NCBI GenBank assembly: GCA_017415945.1
Contig: JAFQDR010000283.1
Span: 1-5,434 of the forward strand
Length of the DNA: 5,434 nt
Source of the DNA: Oscillospiraceae bacterium
GTDB taxonomy: Bacteria > Bacillota_A > Clostridia > Oscillospirales > Oscillospiraceae
Direction of reading: 5' to 3'
Made by a program: the position numbers and the translations under genes. Shown one piece after another: positions 1-5,434 of this stretch (positions are counted from its first letter, which is position 1; each line of letters opens with the position of its first letter). The notes below the pieces were generated by a model that saw nothing but the letters and a program-made list of their open reading frames with translations, was not told the DNA's origin and searched no databases.

Positions 1-140
1 CAAATTTTCCTTGAAAATTTGTCTATACTCATTTCAATGAATGTCGAGTTAATTCAAATTGTTATCAATTTGAATTAACAAAAGCCGATTTTATCGGCTT
101 GTCGAAACGGTTTAGCGTTTCGACTTTCGATAATCATTAT
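1..140 (+). repeat. Multi-hairpin repeat element, copy 1 (left end outside window)
   Basis: This AT-rich intergenic stretch is a chain of hairpins. Stems seen are 1-9/13-21 (9 bp, 3-base loop), a weaker 30-34/39-43 (one G-U pair), 48-61/66-79 (14 bp, perfect, 4-base loop), 82-89/93-100 (8 bp, 3-base loop) and 101-109/116-124 (9 bp, 6-base loop). It ends in a tail, TTTCGATAATCATTAT, at 125-140. The same series recurs at 2721-2925, where the first 60 bases match at 56 of 60 positions and the final 44 are nearly identical. The copy is cut by the window edge, so two further hairpins present in copy 2 may lie to the left. It sits just upstream of the gene at 210 and could form part of its leader or carry an outward promoter, but no convincing -35/-10 pair is visible. 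Confidence 0.85.
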
Positions 141-194
141 ATCAGAAATCGGTAGAAAAAGCAAGGTTAAACTGAAAAAAACTGAATCTTTTAC

Positions 195-201
195 AAGGAG
201 G
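195..201 (+). promoter_or_regulatory. Ribosome binding site (AAGGAGG) of the glycosidase-like gene
   Basis: AAGGAGG lies 8 bases before the ATG at 210 and closely matches the anti-Shine-Dalgarno complement, which fixes the start of the 825-residue protein. The stretch 141-194 between the repeat element and this site is A-rich and shows nothing else I can identify. Confidence 0.9.
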
Positions 202-209
202 ATTCAAAA

Positions 210-2687
210 ATGGAATGCAGCAAAATATGGGACGGAATACCCAAACGGCTGATCTGGTACAAGGACTGTACCGAACTGCTGACGGAAGCGGATTTTGAGA
301 TTGGTGAGAGCCACGTGGTCTCAGCGGAGATCGGGTCGTATAGGGAAACGGGAACGGAGGATGACAACCGATTCGGTTATCGCTTTGACGTGGAACGGAT
401 CGACCGACCTCATCTGATGGAGCTCACGTTTCCCGACGACAGGGAACGTACGATGTGCATCGGTGACGGTGTCTGCTACGATCTGAATCTCGGTCTGACC
501 GTCGGAGGAGATCAGGAAAATACGAACACCATGCGGCAGGCATACAATGTGTTTTGGCCGCGCGCACTCGATCAGAGCATCGTGATCTCATCGTTTTCGG
601 GAAAGAAGCCCGCAGCGGTATCGTCCATCGCCGTGTATGAGCTGGAATCGCTTCCAGCGGCGGAGATCGTCGGTGGCGGCGTGGGAACACGTACGTTCGG
701 AATCCAGTACGAGGATCCGTGCAACATCGGTGCGTCGGAGGGCGCATACTGTACGTACGATTGGGTTCAGCATCACATCGATTATATGCGTATGACGGGA
801 CAGAACCGTCTGGTCTATCCGATCAACTGGTACTTCGGTCCGAACGTTCCCGTCAAATCCCAACCGGCATCGCGCGGCAATTCGCTGGTATTTGCGGAAA
901 ACGGAAACCGCGCGATCTACGTACGTACAGTCACGGGCGAATTCCCCGATTGGCTGGAGGACGTTCTGACGGAATTTGACGCGAAGGGCTGGCACTTTAC
1001 CGGCTCAATGACTCTGATGCGTTTGGGCAGACTTGCCGCCATGATGAACGTTGACGAGGATGCCGTCCGTGCGGGTGCGGACACAGTATGCAACGTCTGC
1101 TATGACGGAAGTGTGCAGATCAGTACCAACGACTGGACGACCGAATACGGCTACTATCCGAGTCCTGAACAGGGCGATGGAAGAAAGCCTCAGGCACCGA
1201 TTTTTAATCCGTTGCATCCGACTGTGCGCGCACAGATCAAGGAATACATTGGAGAGGTTGCACGGCGGTACTCTCACCATCCGTCCTTTGAGGGAATTTC
1301 GATCAATTTCTGGCACGGAACCATGCTGTGGTTCGGCAATCTTCTGACCGGTTACGATGACATATGCGCCGCAAGATTCACCGAAGACACGGGCATTCAC
1401 ATTCCCGTCGCATCGGACGACCCGCACCGCTTTGAAAAACGGTATGCGTTCTTAACAGAGCAGGTAAAGGAGGAATGGATCGCATGGCGATGCGGTGTCG
1501 TGAAGGAGTTCCTTTGTGAGATCCGCGATATGCTCCGTGAGATCCGTCCCGACTATCATCTCGGCGTGACGGTTTGGAACGAGCCTGCATTCGGCGGCTA
1601 TCGGCACGGCAGAGAGGGTATTCCGTACCGTTCCTCAGAGGAAGGACAGTTCGGTGTCGGTCCGACTAATGAAGAATTGTATCGGTACGCTGGTATGGAT
1701 TTTACTCTGTATACAGAGGAGGACGGCATTTCCTTTGCCGTGGAACGCGATCTTCGTGACAAAACGCAGTGGAGTACGACCGATGAGACTATCTCCCGAA
1801 GTCTGACCGATCCGACCTGGCTGGAGGAGGAGATGTATGCACAGCTTCGTGCACTTCCTGTCAGCGAGAGTTTCCACTTCAACTGTTGGGTGGAACGATG
1901 GGGCAAGCACACGTCCGTTCCTTATACAGAGGATTCGGAGGATATGAAACGCATCCTCGCTCTGCCCGACTACCGTGCGACCGAGGTTAACCAATCCAAC
2001 TGTGTCTATGCCGACGATCCCGATCATAGTTTCTTCTACGATGCAGAATCCCGCATTACCGCGATTCTACCCGATGCACCGTATTACATGGAGCAGATGA
2101 CCGCTGACCTGGCACTGCACGATGCTCTGTCCTTCACCGCGGGCGGTCTGTATCTGGACAAGTCACACGCGGCGGAACAGATCGCGTTTGCCAAAGAGTA
2201 TCGCCGTCTGCCCGCAAAGCGGTTTTTGGATGCGGCGGGAATCTCGGATCCCGTCTGTGTGCGGTATCTGTGTGAAAACGGGGAAACGTGGGTCTATGCG
2301 CTTAACCGTGAACCGTATGAGATCACGGTGTCGTTTGCGGTGGGCGGGGTCACGGAATCGGTGTTGCTCTCGCCCTTTGCGCTGAAAACGTTTCGTTACG
2401 ATACAGAATCCGTCCCGTGTGATGTCGGTATAACGCTTCCCGAGGGTATTCGTGCGGCATATCTGCGGAATGCGGAGAATACTCTTACTCTGTTGGATGC
2501 GGAGCGCAATGCGGGTGAGATCTTCTGTCGCGGCATCGATACAGTGTCGGCACGTATCCGCGCGGCGGCAAAGGCGGAGAATTTCTCCGAGCTGCGTCAT
2601 CTTCTGCAAAGCTATGTTGTCAGAATGGCATATCAATATCAGAACAAACGTGATAATGGGTATAGAAAAACGAAATCGTGCCGTTAG
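210..2687 (+). CDS. Glycoside-hydrolase-like TIM-barrel protein (GHL10/COG1649-like)
   Basis: Predicted to hydrolyse glycosidic bonds; the substrate cannot be read from sequence. The 825 residues appear to form an N-terminal beta-rich region (about 1-160), a barrel (about 165-640), a small beta-sandwich (about 684-730) and a helical tail (about 745-810). Within the barrel, FNPLHPTVR (332-340) followed by HPSFEGISINFW (357-368) and GYDD (381-384) resembles the strand and helix pattern of COG1649 family-10-like glycosylhydrolases. VTVWNEP (453-459) resembles the Asn-Glu acid/base site of clan GH-A, making E458 a catalytic candidate. The nucleophile is uncertain; E562 in CWVERWG is one possibility. 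There is no signal peptide or membrane segment, so it is probably cytoplasmic. The last eleven residues (815-825) and the stop are encoded inside repeat copy 2, so the natural C-terminus may have differed slightly. The gene is clearly G+C-richer than the lyase genes. The fold assignment is moderately sure and the family name less so. Confidence 0.6.
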   Translation: MECSKIWDGIPKRLIWYKDCTELLTEADFEIGESHVVSAEIGSYRETGTEDDNRFGYRFDVERIDRPHLMELTFPDDRERTMCIGDGVCYDLNLGLTVGGDQENTNTMRQAYNVFWPRALDQSIVISSFSGKKPAAVSSIAVYELESLPAAEIVGGGVGTRTFGIQYEDPCNIGASEGAYCTYDWVQHHIDYMRMTGQNRLVYPINWYFGPNVPVKSQPASRGNSLVFAENGNRAIYVRTVTGEFPDWLEDVLTEFDAKGWHFTGSMTLMRLGRLAAMMNVDEDAVRAGADTVCNVCYDGSVQISTNDWTTEYGYYPSPEQGDGRKPQAPIFNPLHPTVRAQIKEYIGEVARRYSHHPSFEGISINFWHGTMLWFGNLLTGYDDICAARFTEDTGIHIPVASDDPHRFEKRYAFLTEQVKEEWIAWRCGVVKEFLCEIRDMLREIRPDYHLGVTVWNEPAFGGYRHGREGIPYRSSEEGQFGVGPTNEELYRYAGMDFTLYTEEDGISFAVERDLRDKTQWSTTDETISRSLTDPTWLEEEMYAQLRALPVSESFHFNCWVERWGKHTSVPYTEDSEDMKRILALPDYRATEVNQSNCVYADDPDHSFFYDAESRITAILPDAPYYMEQMTADLALHDALSFTAGGLYLDKSHAAEQIAFAKEYRRLPAKRFLDAAGISDPVCVRYLCENGETWVYALNREPYEITVSFAVGGVTESVLLSPFALKTFRYDTESVPCDVGITLPEGIRAAYLRNAENTLTLLDAERNAGEIFCRGIDTVSARIRAAAKAENFSELRHLLQSYVVRMAYQYQNKRDNGYRKTKSCR

Positions 2688-2925
2688 GCACTATTTCGAC
2701 ACCAAATCTTTGATTTGGTACAAATTTTCATTGAAAATTTGTCTATATCCATTTCAATGAATGTCGAGTCAATTCAAATTTAAGTTGAATTTGAATTGAC
2801 GAAAACCAATCTTAGTGGTTAATTGTACGCTATGTATGTCGGAAGCACTTAATTTAGAGCGCATTAATAACTTTAAGATTGGTTTGTCGAAACGTTTATG
2901 CGTTTCGACTTTCGATAATCATTAT
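2653..2925 (+). mobile_element. MITE-like multi-hairpin element, copy 2 (273 bp)
   Basis: The ends form imperfect terminal inverted repeats: 2653-2675 against the complement of 2903-2925 matches at 18 of 23 positions, beginning ATAATG and ending CATTAT. Between them lie hairpins 2671-2676/2693-2698 enclosing 2678-2682/2687-2691, then 2701-2708/2712-2719, 2721-2729/2733-2741, a weak one at 2750-2763, 2768-2780/2788-2800, 2803-2814/2874-2885 (12 bp perfect, long loop) and 2886-2894/2901-2909. There is no transposase ORF, so if mobile it would depend on one elsewhere. No clear target duplication is visible; a TA at each end (2654-2655, 2923-2924) is compatible with, but does not prove, TA targeting. 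The left end lies inside the glycosidase-like ORF. The right end abuts a decayed regulator fragment. It could instead be a structured intergenic repeat that is not transposed. Confidence 0.6.
2811..2877. other. Expanded loop or insertion within one hairpin of copy 2
   Basis: In copy 1 the equivalent hairpin (82-100) has a 3-base loop. Here the matching stem arms are 67 bases apart. The extra DNA prolongs the pairing: stem arms 2803-2814/2874-2885 are perfect, 2815-2823/2863-2871 pair imperfectly (one mismatch and one G-U), and 2828-2831/2858-2861 pair again. The result is one long irregular hairpin. An alternative local pairing, AACCA at 2804-2808 with TGGTT at 2816-2820, would restore a short hairpin like that of copy 1 and make the rest an insertion to its right. 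No ORF is visible. Confidence 0.5.
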
Positions 2926-3065
2926 GAAAACAAATCATGAAAACCAAGAGATACAGCTGAAAGTCTGCGCACTTCTTGCTGAGTAATGCACTGCGTAACA
3001 GCGTGACGGGCGACACCCATGAATTTACGGAAGAGATCTGAACGTTTCTTCTCAGCCGACACGTG
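2926..3065 (-). pseudogene. Decayed AraC-type HTH regulator fragment
   Basis: Read on the minus strand from 3065, one frame gives HVSAE, then SDLFRKFMGV, and later LGFHDLFS before a stop at 2922-2924 inside the repeat element. These pieces resemble successive parts of the AraC/XylS DNA-binding domain: the second helix of the first HTH (HVSxxYLSxLFKKxxGxSP) and the start of the second HTH recognition region (GFxDxxYFSR). From LF to GF the typical family spacing is about 40 residues, but here it is about 30. The usual SP after the G-V is visible only in another frame, which suggests deletions and frameshifts. There is no start codon, RBS or sensor domain, and similarity fades upstream of 3065. 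The fragment ends at the repeat boundary, as if cut there. It probably codes for nothing now. The match was made by eye against remembered family patterns. Confidence 0.4.
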
Positions 3066-3138
3066 TGGAAAAGACCGCAAACAATAAGATCGAAAAATTC
3101 ATCGCAACAATGGAAGATAAGGAATAAAGCAATGAAAC

Positions 3139-3169
3139 ACGGCACGCATCGAATCTCGGTGCGTGCCGT
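3139..3169 (-). terminator. Rho-independent terminator after the lyase operon, perhaps bidirectional
   Basis: ACGGCACGCA (3139-3148) pairs perfectly with 3160-3169. One G-U pair and three further pairs (3150-3152/3156-3158) extend the stem to about 14 bp around a 3-base loop. It starts 18 bases beyond the stop codon of the minus-strand lyase gene. On the minus strand the stem is followed by a moderately T-rich GTTTCATTGCTTTATT. On the plus strand it is followed by TATTTATATTAT, so it may also stop transcripts coming from the convergent gene at 210-2687. Confidence 0.75.
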
Positions 3170-3187
3170 CGGTATTTATATTATGTA

Positions 3188-5095
3188 TTAGTTTTTATCA
3201 GTCCAGCCAGTTACTCTTGCAAGTACTTCAAGAATACTTTCGCCGTTCTTACGGAGAAGTGAGCCGTTTGCAACTGCGTGTCTGCCGTTGTTTTCAATAA
3301 CCATTTCAGCGTCACTTACATAGCTGTCCATAACATTGATGCAGTTTCTGTGTGCTATCTTACCGTCTGCACGGCGGTTTACATATACTGTAGTATTGTT
3401 ATATTCAACTTTCCAGCAGTCTGTAAGCTCTGTGAATTTAGGTTCAACATTTTCGTTGAGAGGAATGATTGCGAGGAATTTTGCGTGACCTTCATCGTCG
3501 GTGTTGGTGTTGTAAACTTTATATGTGCAGTTTTCTTCTTTAAATTCTCCGTCGATGTAACCTTTTTTTGTTTCAACCCAGGCAGGTGAGAGCATTTTGA
3601 ATGTGCTTGTTTCTTTTCCATGGAACAGGAATGAAACTTTTCCGCATTCATAACATTCAACATCGTCATATATTATGATAAAATCGTCAAGCCAAAGGAA
3701 ATGTCTGTGGTGTTTGCGGAAATATCTTCCCATAGGTCCTGTTCCGTCTGCAACGACATAACGGAAACCGTCGTCATCGATGAAGTTATAAAGCTGACCT
3801 TTGCAATGTGTATGATTTTTGTAGTTATCACGGAAGTCCTGACCTTTGTCGTTAAACAGAAGTACATTGTGACCAATAGATTCAACGTAATACTTGTGGT
3901 ATGCGTCTGAACTGTAAGAATATGCCTGAAGTGTGTCAAAGATTTCAGGTCTGCCTTTTCTGTAAAGGTTAAAGTGGCAGGCATCTGCGTGAGCGTGATT
4001 CCATGTATCTCCGCATTTTATCGCAAGCATTACAGAATCTTCATCATATCCGTCTCTGAACATAGCCCAGCCAATGTTTTCGTAAAGAGCCGATTTTGTT
4101 TCAGGTTTTTTATCTTCCTTTCCGTAAAGTTCATCCCATACAAGAGCTTTCTGAAGATCATATTTTTTAAGGTTTCTGTTTTTAAGATAATAACGCAATT
4201 CAGCATCGTCAATTCCATAACGAACCATGCTCAGCGGAGAATTGAGTGAGCAATGGGGCTGTTCGCAGTCTCCGAAACCAATGTAGTAATCTTTGCTTGT
4301 GTTGTCTGAGGGGAACCATGAGTTTATAATAAACTTGAGACCTTTTTTCAGGTAATCCACATCGTCAAAAGGATGTTCTCCTGTAATGTTTCTGTAGATA
4401 TTTGCAAAGCTGAGGTATGTGCTGTAGCTGTAGTCAAAGTATGTTACACCTTCGTGATACGCGCCATCGTCAACGTTCTGCTGTTTTGCGTTCATGGGAT
4501 TTCCGGGATATTCAAACCATGCTTTGACTGCATTTATGGCTTCTTTGAGTAAGTATTCACCGTCAGGAATAAGATCTTTCATGATAGTGATCGCGCCTGC
4601 AACTGCGGAAGTAATAACTATCCAGAAGTTGTGACCCATTGTATCGAGGGCATGAATTCTTTTTCCGGGGAGGACCCAGTCTTCCATTATGGGGAGAATT
4701 CCTTTTTTATAGGTTTCATCTGCGAAATATTTAAGTTCTTCTTCAGAAAGGAGGTCGCCAAAAAGAGAGAGACCCGTAGACATTTGGCCTACTTTACGTT
4801 CTGTTTCAAGGGCTGTTCTGATGTCGTAGCCGTTGTATTTATTGGGGTCGTATTCGTCCGATATCCATAAACCGTTATCCAACTGGTTTTGGAGTTCTTT
4901 TTTTGCGAGTTCGATATACTCTTTGTTTCCTGTTGTATAGTATCCCAAAGCAAGAGTAATGAATCCTCCGCCTCCGTTTTCAAGAGCCTTTTCAGCTCCT
5001 TCAAACAGAGAATCCGCTAATTTTTTAAGCTCCGGGTCTGTTGCGTTTTTAAGTTTAAGTAATTCTTCTTCTGTGAAAAATGCTGTATTTAACAT
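3188..5095 (-). CDS. Heparinase II/III-family polysaccharide lyase
   Basis: Predicted to cleave uronic-acid-containing glycans by beta-elimination, producing unsaturated oligosaccharides. The 635 residues fit the family layout: an N-terminal all-helical toroid (about 1-320) and a C-terminal beta-sandwich of heparinase II/III type (about 335-630). The strongest signature is WNHAHADACHF (365-375), matching the family's H-x-H-x-D region, followed by IFDT (385-388), the Tyr-rich Y399/Y402/Y403 stretch, and GHNVLLFNDKGQ (408-419), matching the family HN...Q strand. MGHNFW (153-158) and DGAYHEGVTYFDYSY (210-224) are likely parts of the toroid active site, with H155/N156 and one of Y219, Y222 or Y224 as catalytic candidates. 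There is no signal peptide, so it probably acts on imported oligosaccharides in the cytoplasm. The start at 5095 is chosen because GGAGGGG lies 7 bases before it; an in-frame ATG at 5158 lies inside the upstream paralogue. Substrate (heparin-like, alginate-like or other) is undetermined. Confidence 0.85.
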   Translation of the reverse strand: MLNTAFFTEEELLKLKNATDPELKKLADSLFEGAEKALENGGGGFITLALGYYTTGNKEYIELAKKELQNQLDNGLWISDEYDPNKYNGYDIRTALETERKVGQMSTGLSLFGDLLSEEELKYFADETYKKGILPIMEDWVLPGKRIHALDTMGHNFWIVITSAVAGAITIMKDLIPDGEYLLKEAINAVKAWFEYPGNPMNAKQQNVDDGAYHEGVTYFDYSYSTYLSFANIYRNITGEHPFDDVDYLKKGLKFIINSWFPSDNTSKDYYIGFGDCEQPHCSLNSPLSMVRYGIDDAELRYYLKNRNLKKYDLQKALVWDELYGKEDKKPETKSALYENIGWAMFRDGYDEDSVMLAIKCGDTWNHAHADACHFNLYRKGRPEIFDTLQAYSYSSDAYHKYYVESIGHNVLLFNDKGQDFRDNYKNHTHCKGQLYNFIDDDGFRYVVADGTGPMGRYFRKHHRHFLWLDDFIIIYDDVECYECGKVSFLFHGKETSTFKMLSPAWVETKKGYIDGEFKEENCTYKVYNTNTDDEGHAKFLAIIPLNENVEPKFTELTDCWKVEYNNTTVYVNRRADGKIAHRNCINVMDSYVSDAEMVIENNGRHAVANGSLLRKNGESILEVLARVTGWTDKN

Positions 5096-5102
5096 CTTTT
5101 TT

Positions 5103-5109
5103 CCCCTCC
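5103..5109 (-). promoter_or_regulatory. Ribosome binding site (GGAGGGG) deciding the lyase start
   Basis: On the minus strand GGAGGGG lies 7 bases before the ATG at 5093-5095, in the 16-base gap between the two lyase genes. It supports the 635-residue start over the longer in-frame alternative at 5158, which would overlap the end of the upstream gene and has no visible RBS. Confidence 0.85.
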
Positions 5110-5111
5110 GA

Positions 5112-5434
5112 TTATTTATATTTGTCAGCCCAACCTGTAACCCTTGCAAGGGTGTCAAGGTGGCTGTTACCGTCTTTTCTGATAATAGAACCGTTTACGA
5201 TTCCGTATTTTTCTCCATCGTTTATGACCATTACCGCATCGGTTGTGATTCCGTCCATAATGTTGATGCAGTTTCTGTGCATGATTTTACCATCGCTTCT
5301 GAAGTTGATATATACAGTTGTTTTGCCGCAGGTTATTTTGCATCCGTCCGTGATCTTTTCGTAGATCGGCGTAAGACCTTCATCGAGAACCATGACACTT
5401 ACAAACTTAGTATGTCCTTCGTCATCTGTATGTA
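5112..5434 (-). CDS. Heparinase II/III-family lyase paralogue, C-terminal part only
   Basis: The reading frame is open from the window edge to a TAA at 5112-5114, giving 106 visible residues; the gene's start lies beyond 5434. These residues align without gaps to roughly residues 531-635 of the neighbouring lyase, with about half identical by hand count. Shared blocks include TDDEGH, TTVY, DGKI, HRNCIN, NGS and LARVTGW. This is the last part of the C-terminal beta-sandwich, so no catalytic residue is visible and activity cannot be judged. It is immediately upstream of the 635-residue gene in the same direction, with a 16-base gap, so co-transcription is likely. The pair looks like an old tandem duplication that has diverged, which may mean different linkages or substrates. 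Confidence 0.8.
   Translation of the reverse strand, partial: HTDDEGHTKFVSVMVLDEGLTPIYEKITDGCKITCGKTTVYINFRSDGKIMHRNCINIMDGITTDAVMVINDGEKYGIVNGSIIRKDGNSHLDTLARVTGWADKYK

Noticed and set aside
1..140. Riboswitch or structured leader specific to the gene at 210
   Set aside because: The same hairpin series occurs downstream of the gene at 2721-2925, so it is a dispersed repeat and not a gene-specific leader. No known riboswitch core was recognised.
1..140. CRISPR array
   Set aside because: The repeated units are different hairpins, each present once per element copy, with no regular identical repeats and spacers.
97..142. Outward promoter in the right end of the element (TTTAGC about 111, CATTAT about 135)
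   Set aside because: The boxes match the sigma-70 consensus poorly, and the TATAAT-like sequence is part of the terminal inverted repeat. There is too little support to call it.
1005..1427. Minus-strand open frame inside the glycosidase-like gene, and similar ones at 588-995, 1635-2027 and 2163-2636
   Set aside because: They are antisense to a long convincing coding region, have no RBS and no recognisable protein pattern. Their length follows from the G+C-rich codon pattern of the real gene.
3090..3126. Plus-strand open stretch ending in a charged tail before TAA at about 3124
   Set aside because: It has no start codon, RBS or open frame upstream and is only about 30 codons. It most likely reflects the reverse strand of the decayed region.
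2873..3145. Minus-strand 90-codon open frame starting at 3145
   Set aside because: Its start overlaps the terminator hairpin, it has no RBS, its tail is encoded by the repeat element, and the recognisable AraC-like pieces mostly lie in another frame. It is better explained as relic sequence.
5096..5158. Longer start for the lyase at 5158
   Set aside because: It would overlap the end of the upstream paralogue by 47 bases and has no RBS. The ATG at 5095 has a strong RBS at the right distance and begins with a typical cytoplasmic N-terminus.

Overview
The window looks like a piece of an uncultured gut-type Clostridia genome (Bacillota, perhaps Oscillospiraceae or a relative). The evidence is strong AGGAGG-type ribosome binding sites, AT-rich hairpin-dense intergenic DNA, and carbohydrate-active enzymes without signal peptides. 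This placement is inferred from style; no marker gene is present.

Layout. Bases 1-140 are the right-hand part of a repeat element made of consecutive perfect hairpins. Bases 210-2687 (+) encode an 825-residue protein that reads as a TIM-barrel glycoside-hydrolase-like enzyme of the 'family 10 glycosylhydrolase' (GHL10, COG1649-like) type, with a strong RBS at 195-201. Bases 2653-2925 are a second, apparently complete copy of the repeat element, in the same orientation as the first. It starts inside the 3' end of the first gene and supplies that gene's last eleven codons and its stop. Bases 2926-3065 hold what looks like the decayed helix-turn-helix of an AraC-type regulator on the minus strand. 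A strong terminator hairpin lies at 3139-3169. Bases 3188-5095 (-) encode a 635-residue heparinase II/III-family polysaccharide lyase. The minus-strand gene upstream of it (5112 to beyond the window end) is a paralogue of the same family, visible only as its last 106 residues. The two lyase genes are 16 bases apart and probably form one transcription unit.

How the genes may work together. All visible N-termini lack signal peptides, so the enzymes probably act in the cytoplasm on imported oligosaccharides. Two related lyases suggest acidic (uronic-acid) glycans as the substrate class, and the glycosidase-like protein could act on the same or a linked pool. That link is inference from proximity. 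The glycosidase gene is convergent with the lyase pair, is clearly richer in G+C, and is bracketed by the repeat elements, so it may have a separate history.

The most unusual signal is the repeat element. It is a chain of about seven hairpins with imperfect terminal inverted repeats. The two copies differ in their stems at three base pairs, and in each case both partners have changed so that pairing is kept. I see no complete novel multi-gene system, but the element deserves a genome-wide search.
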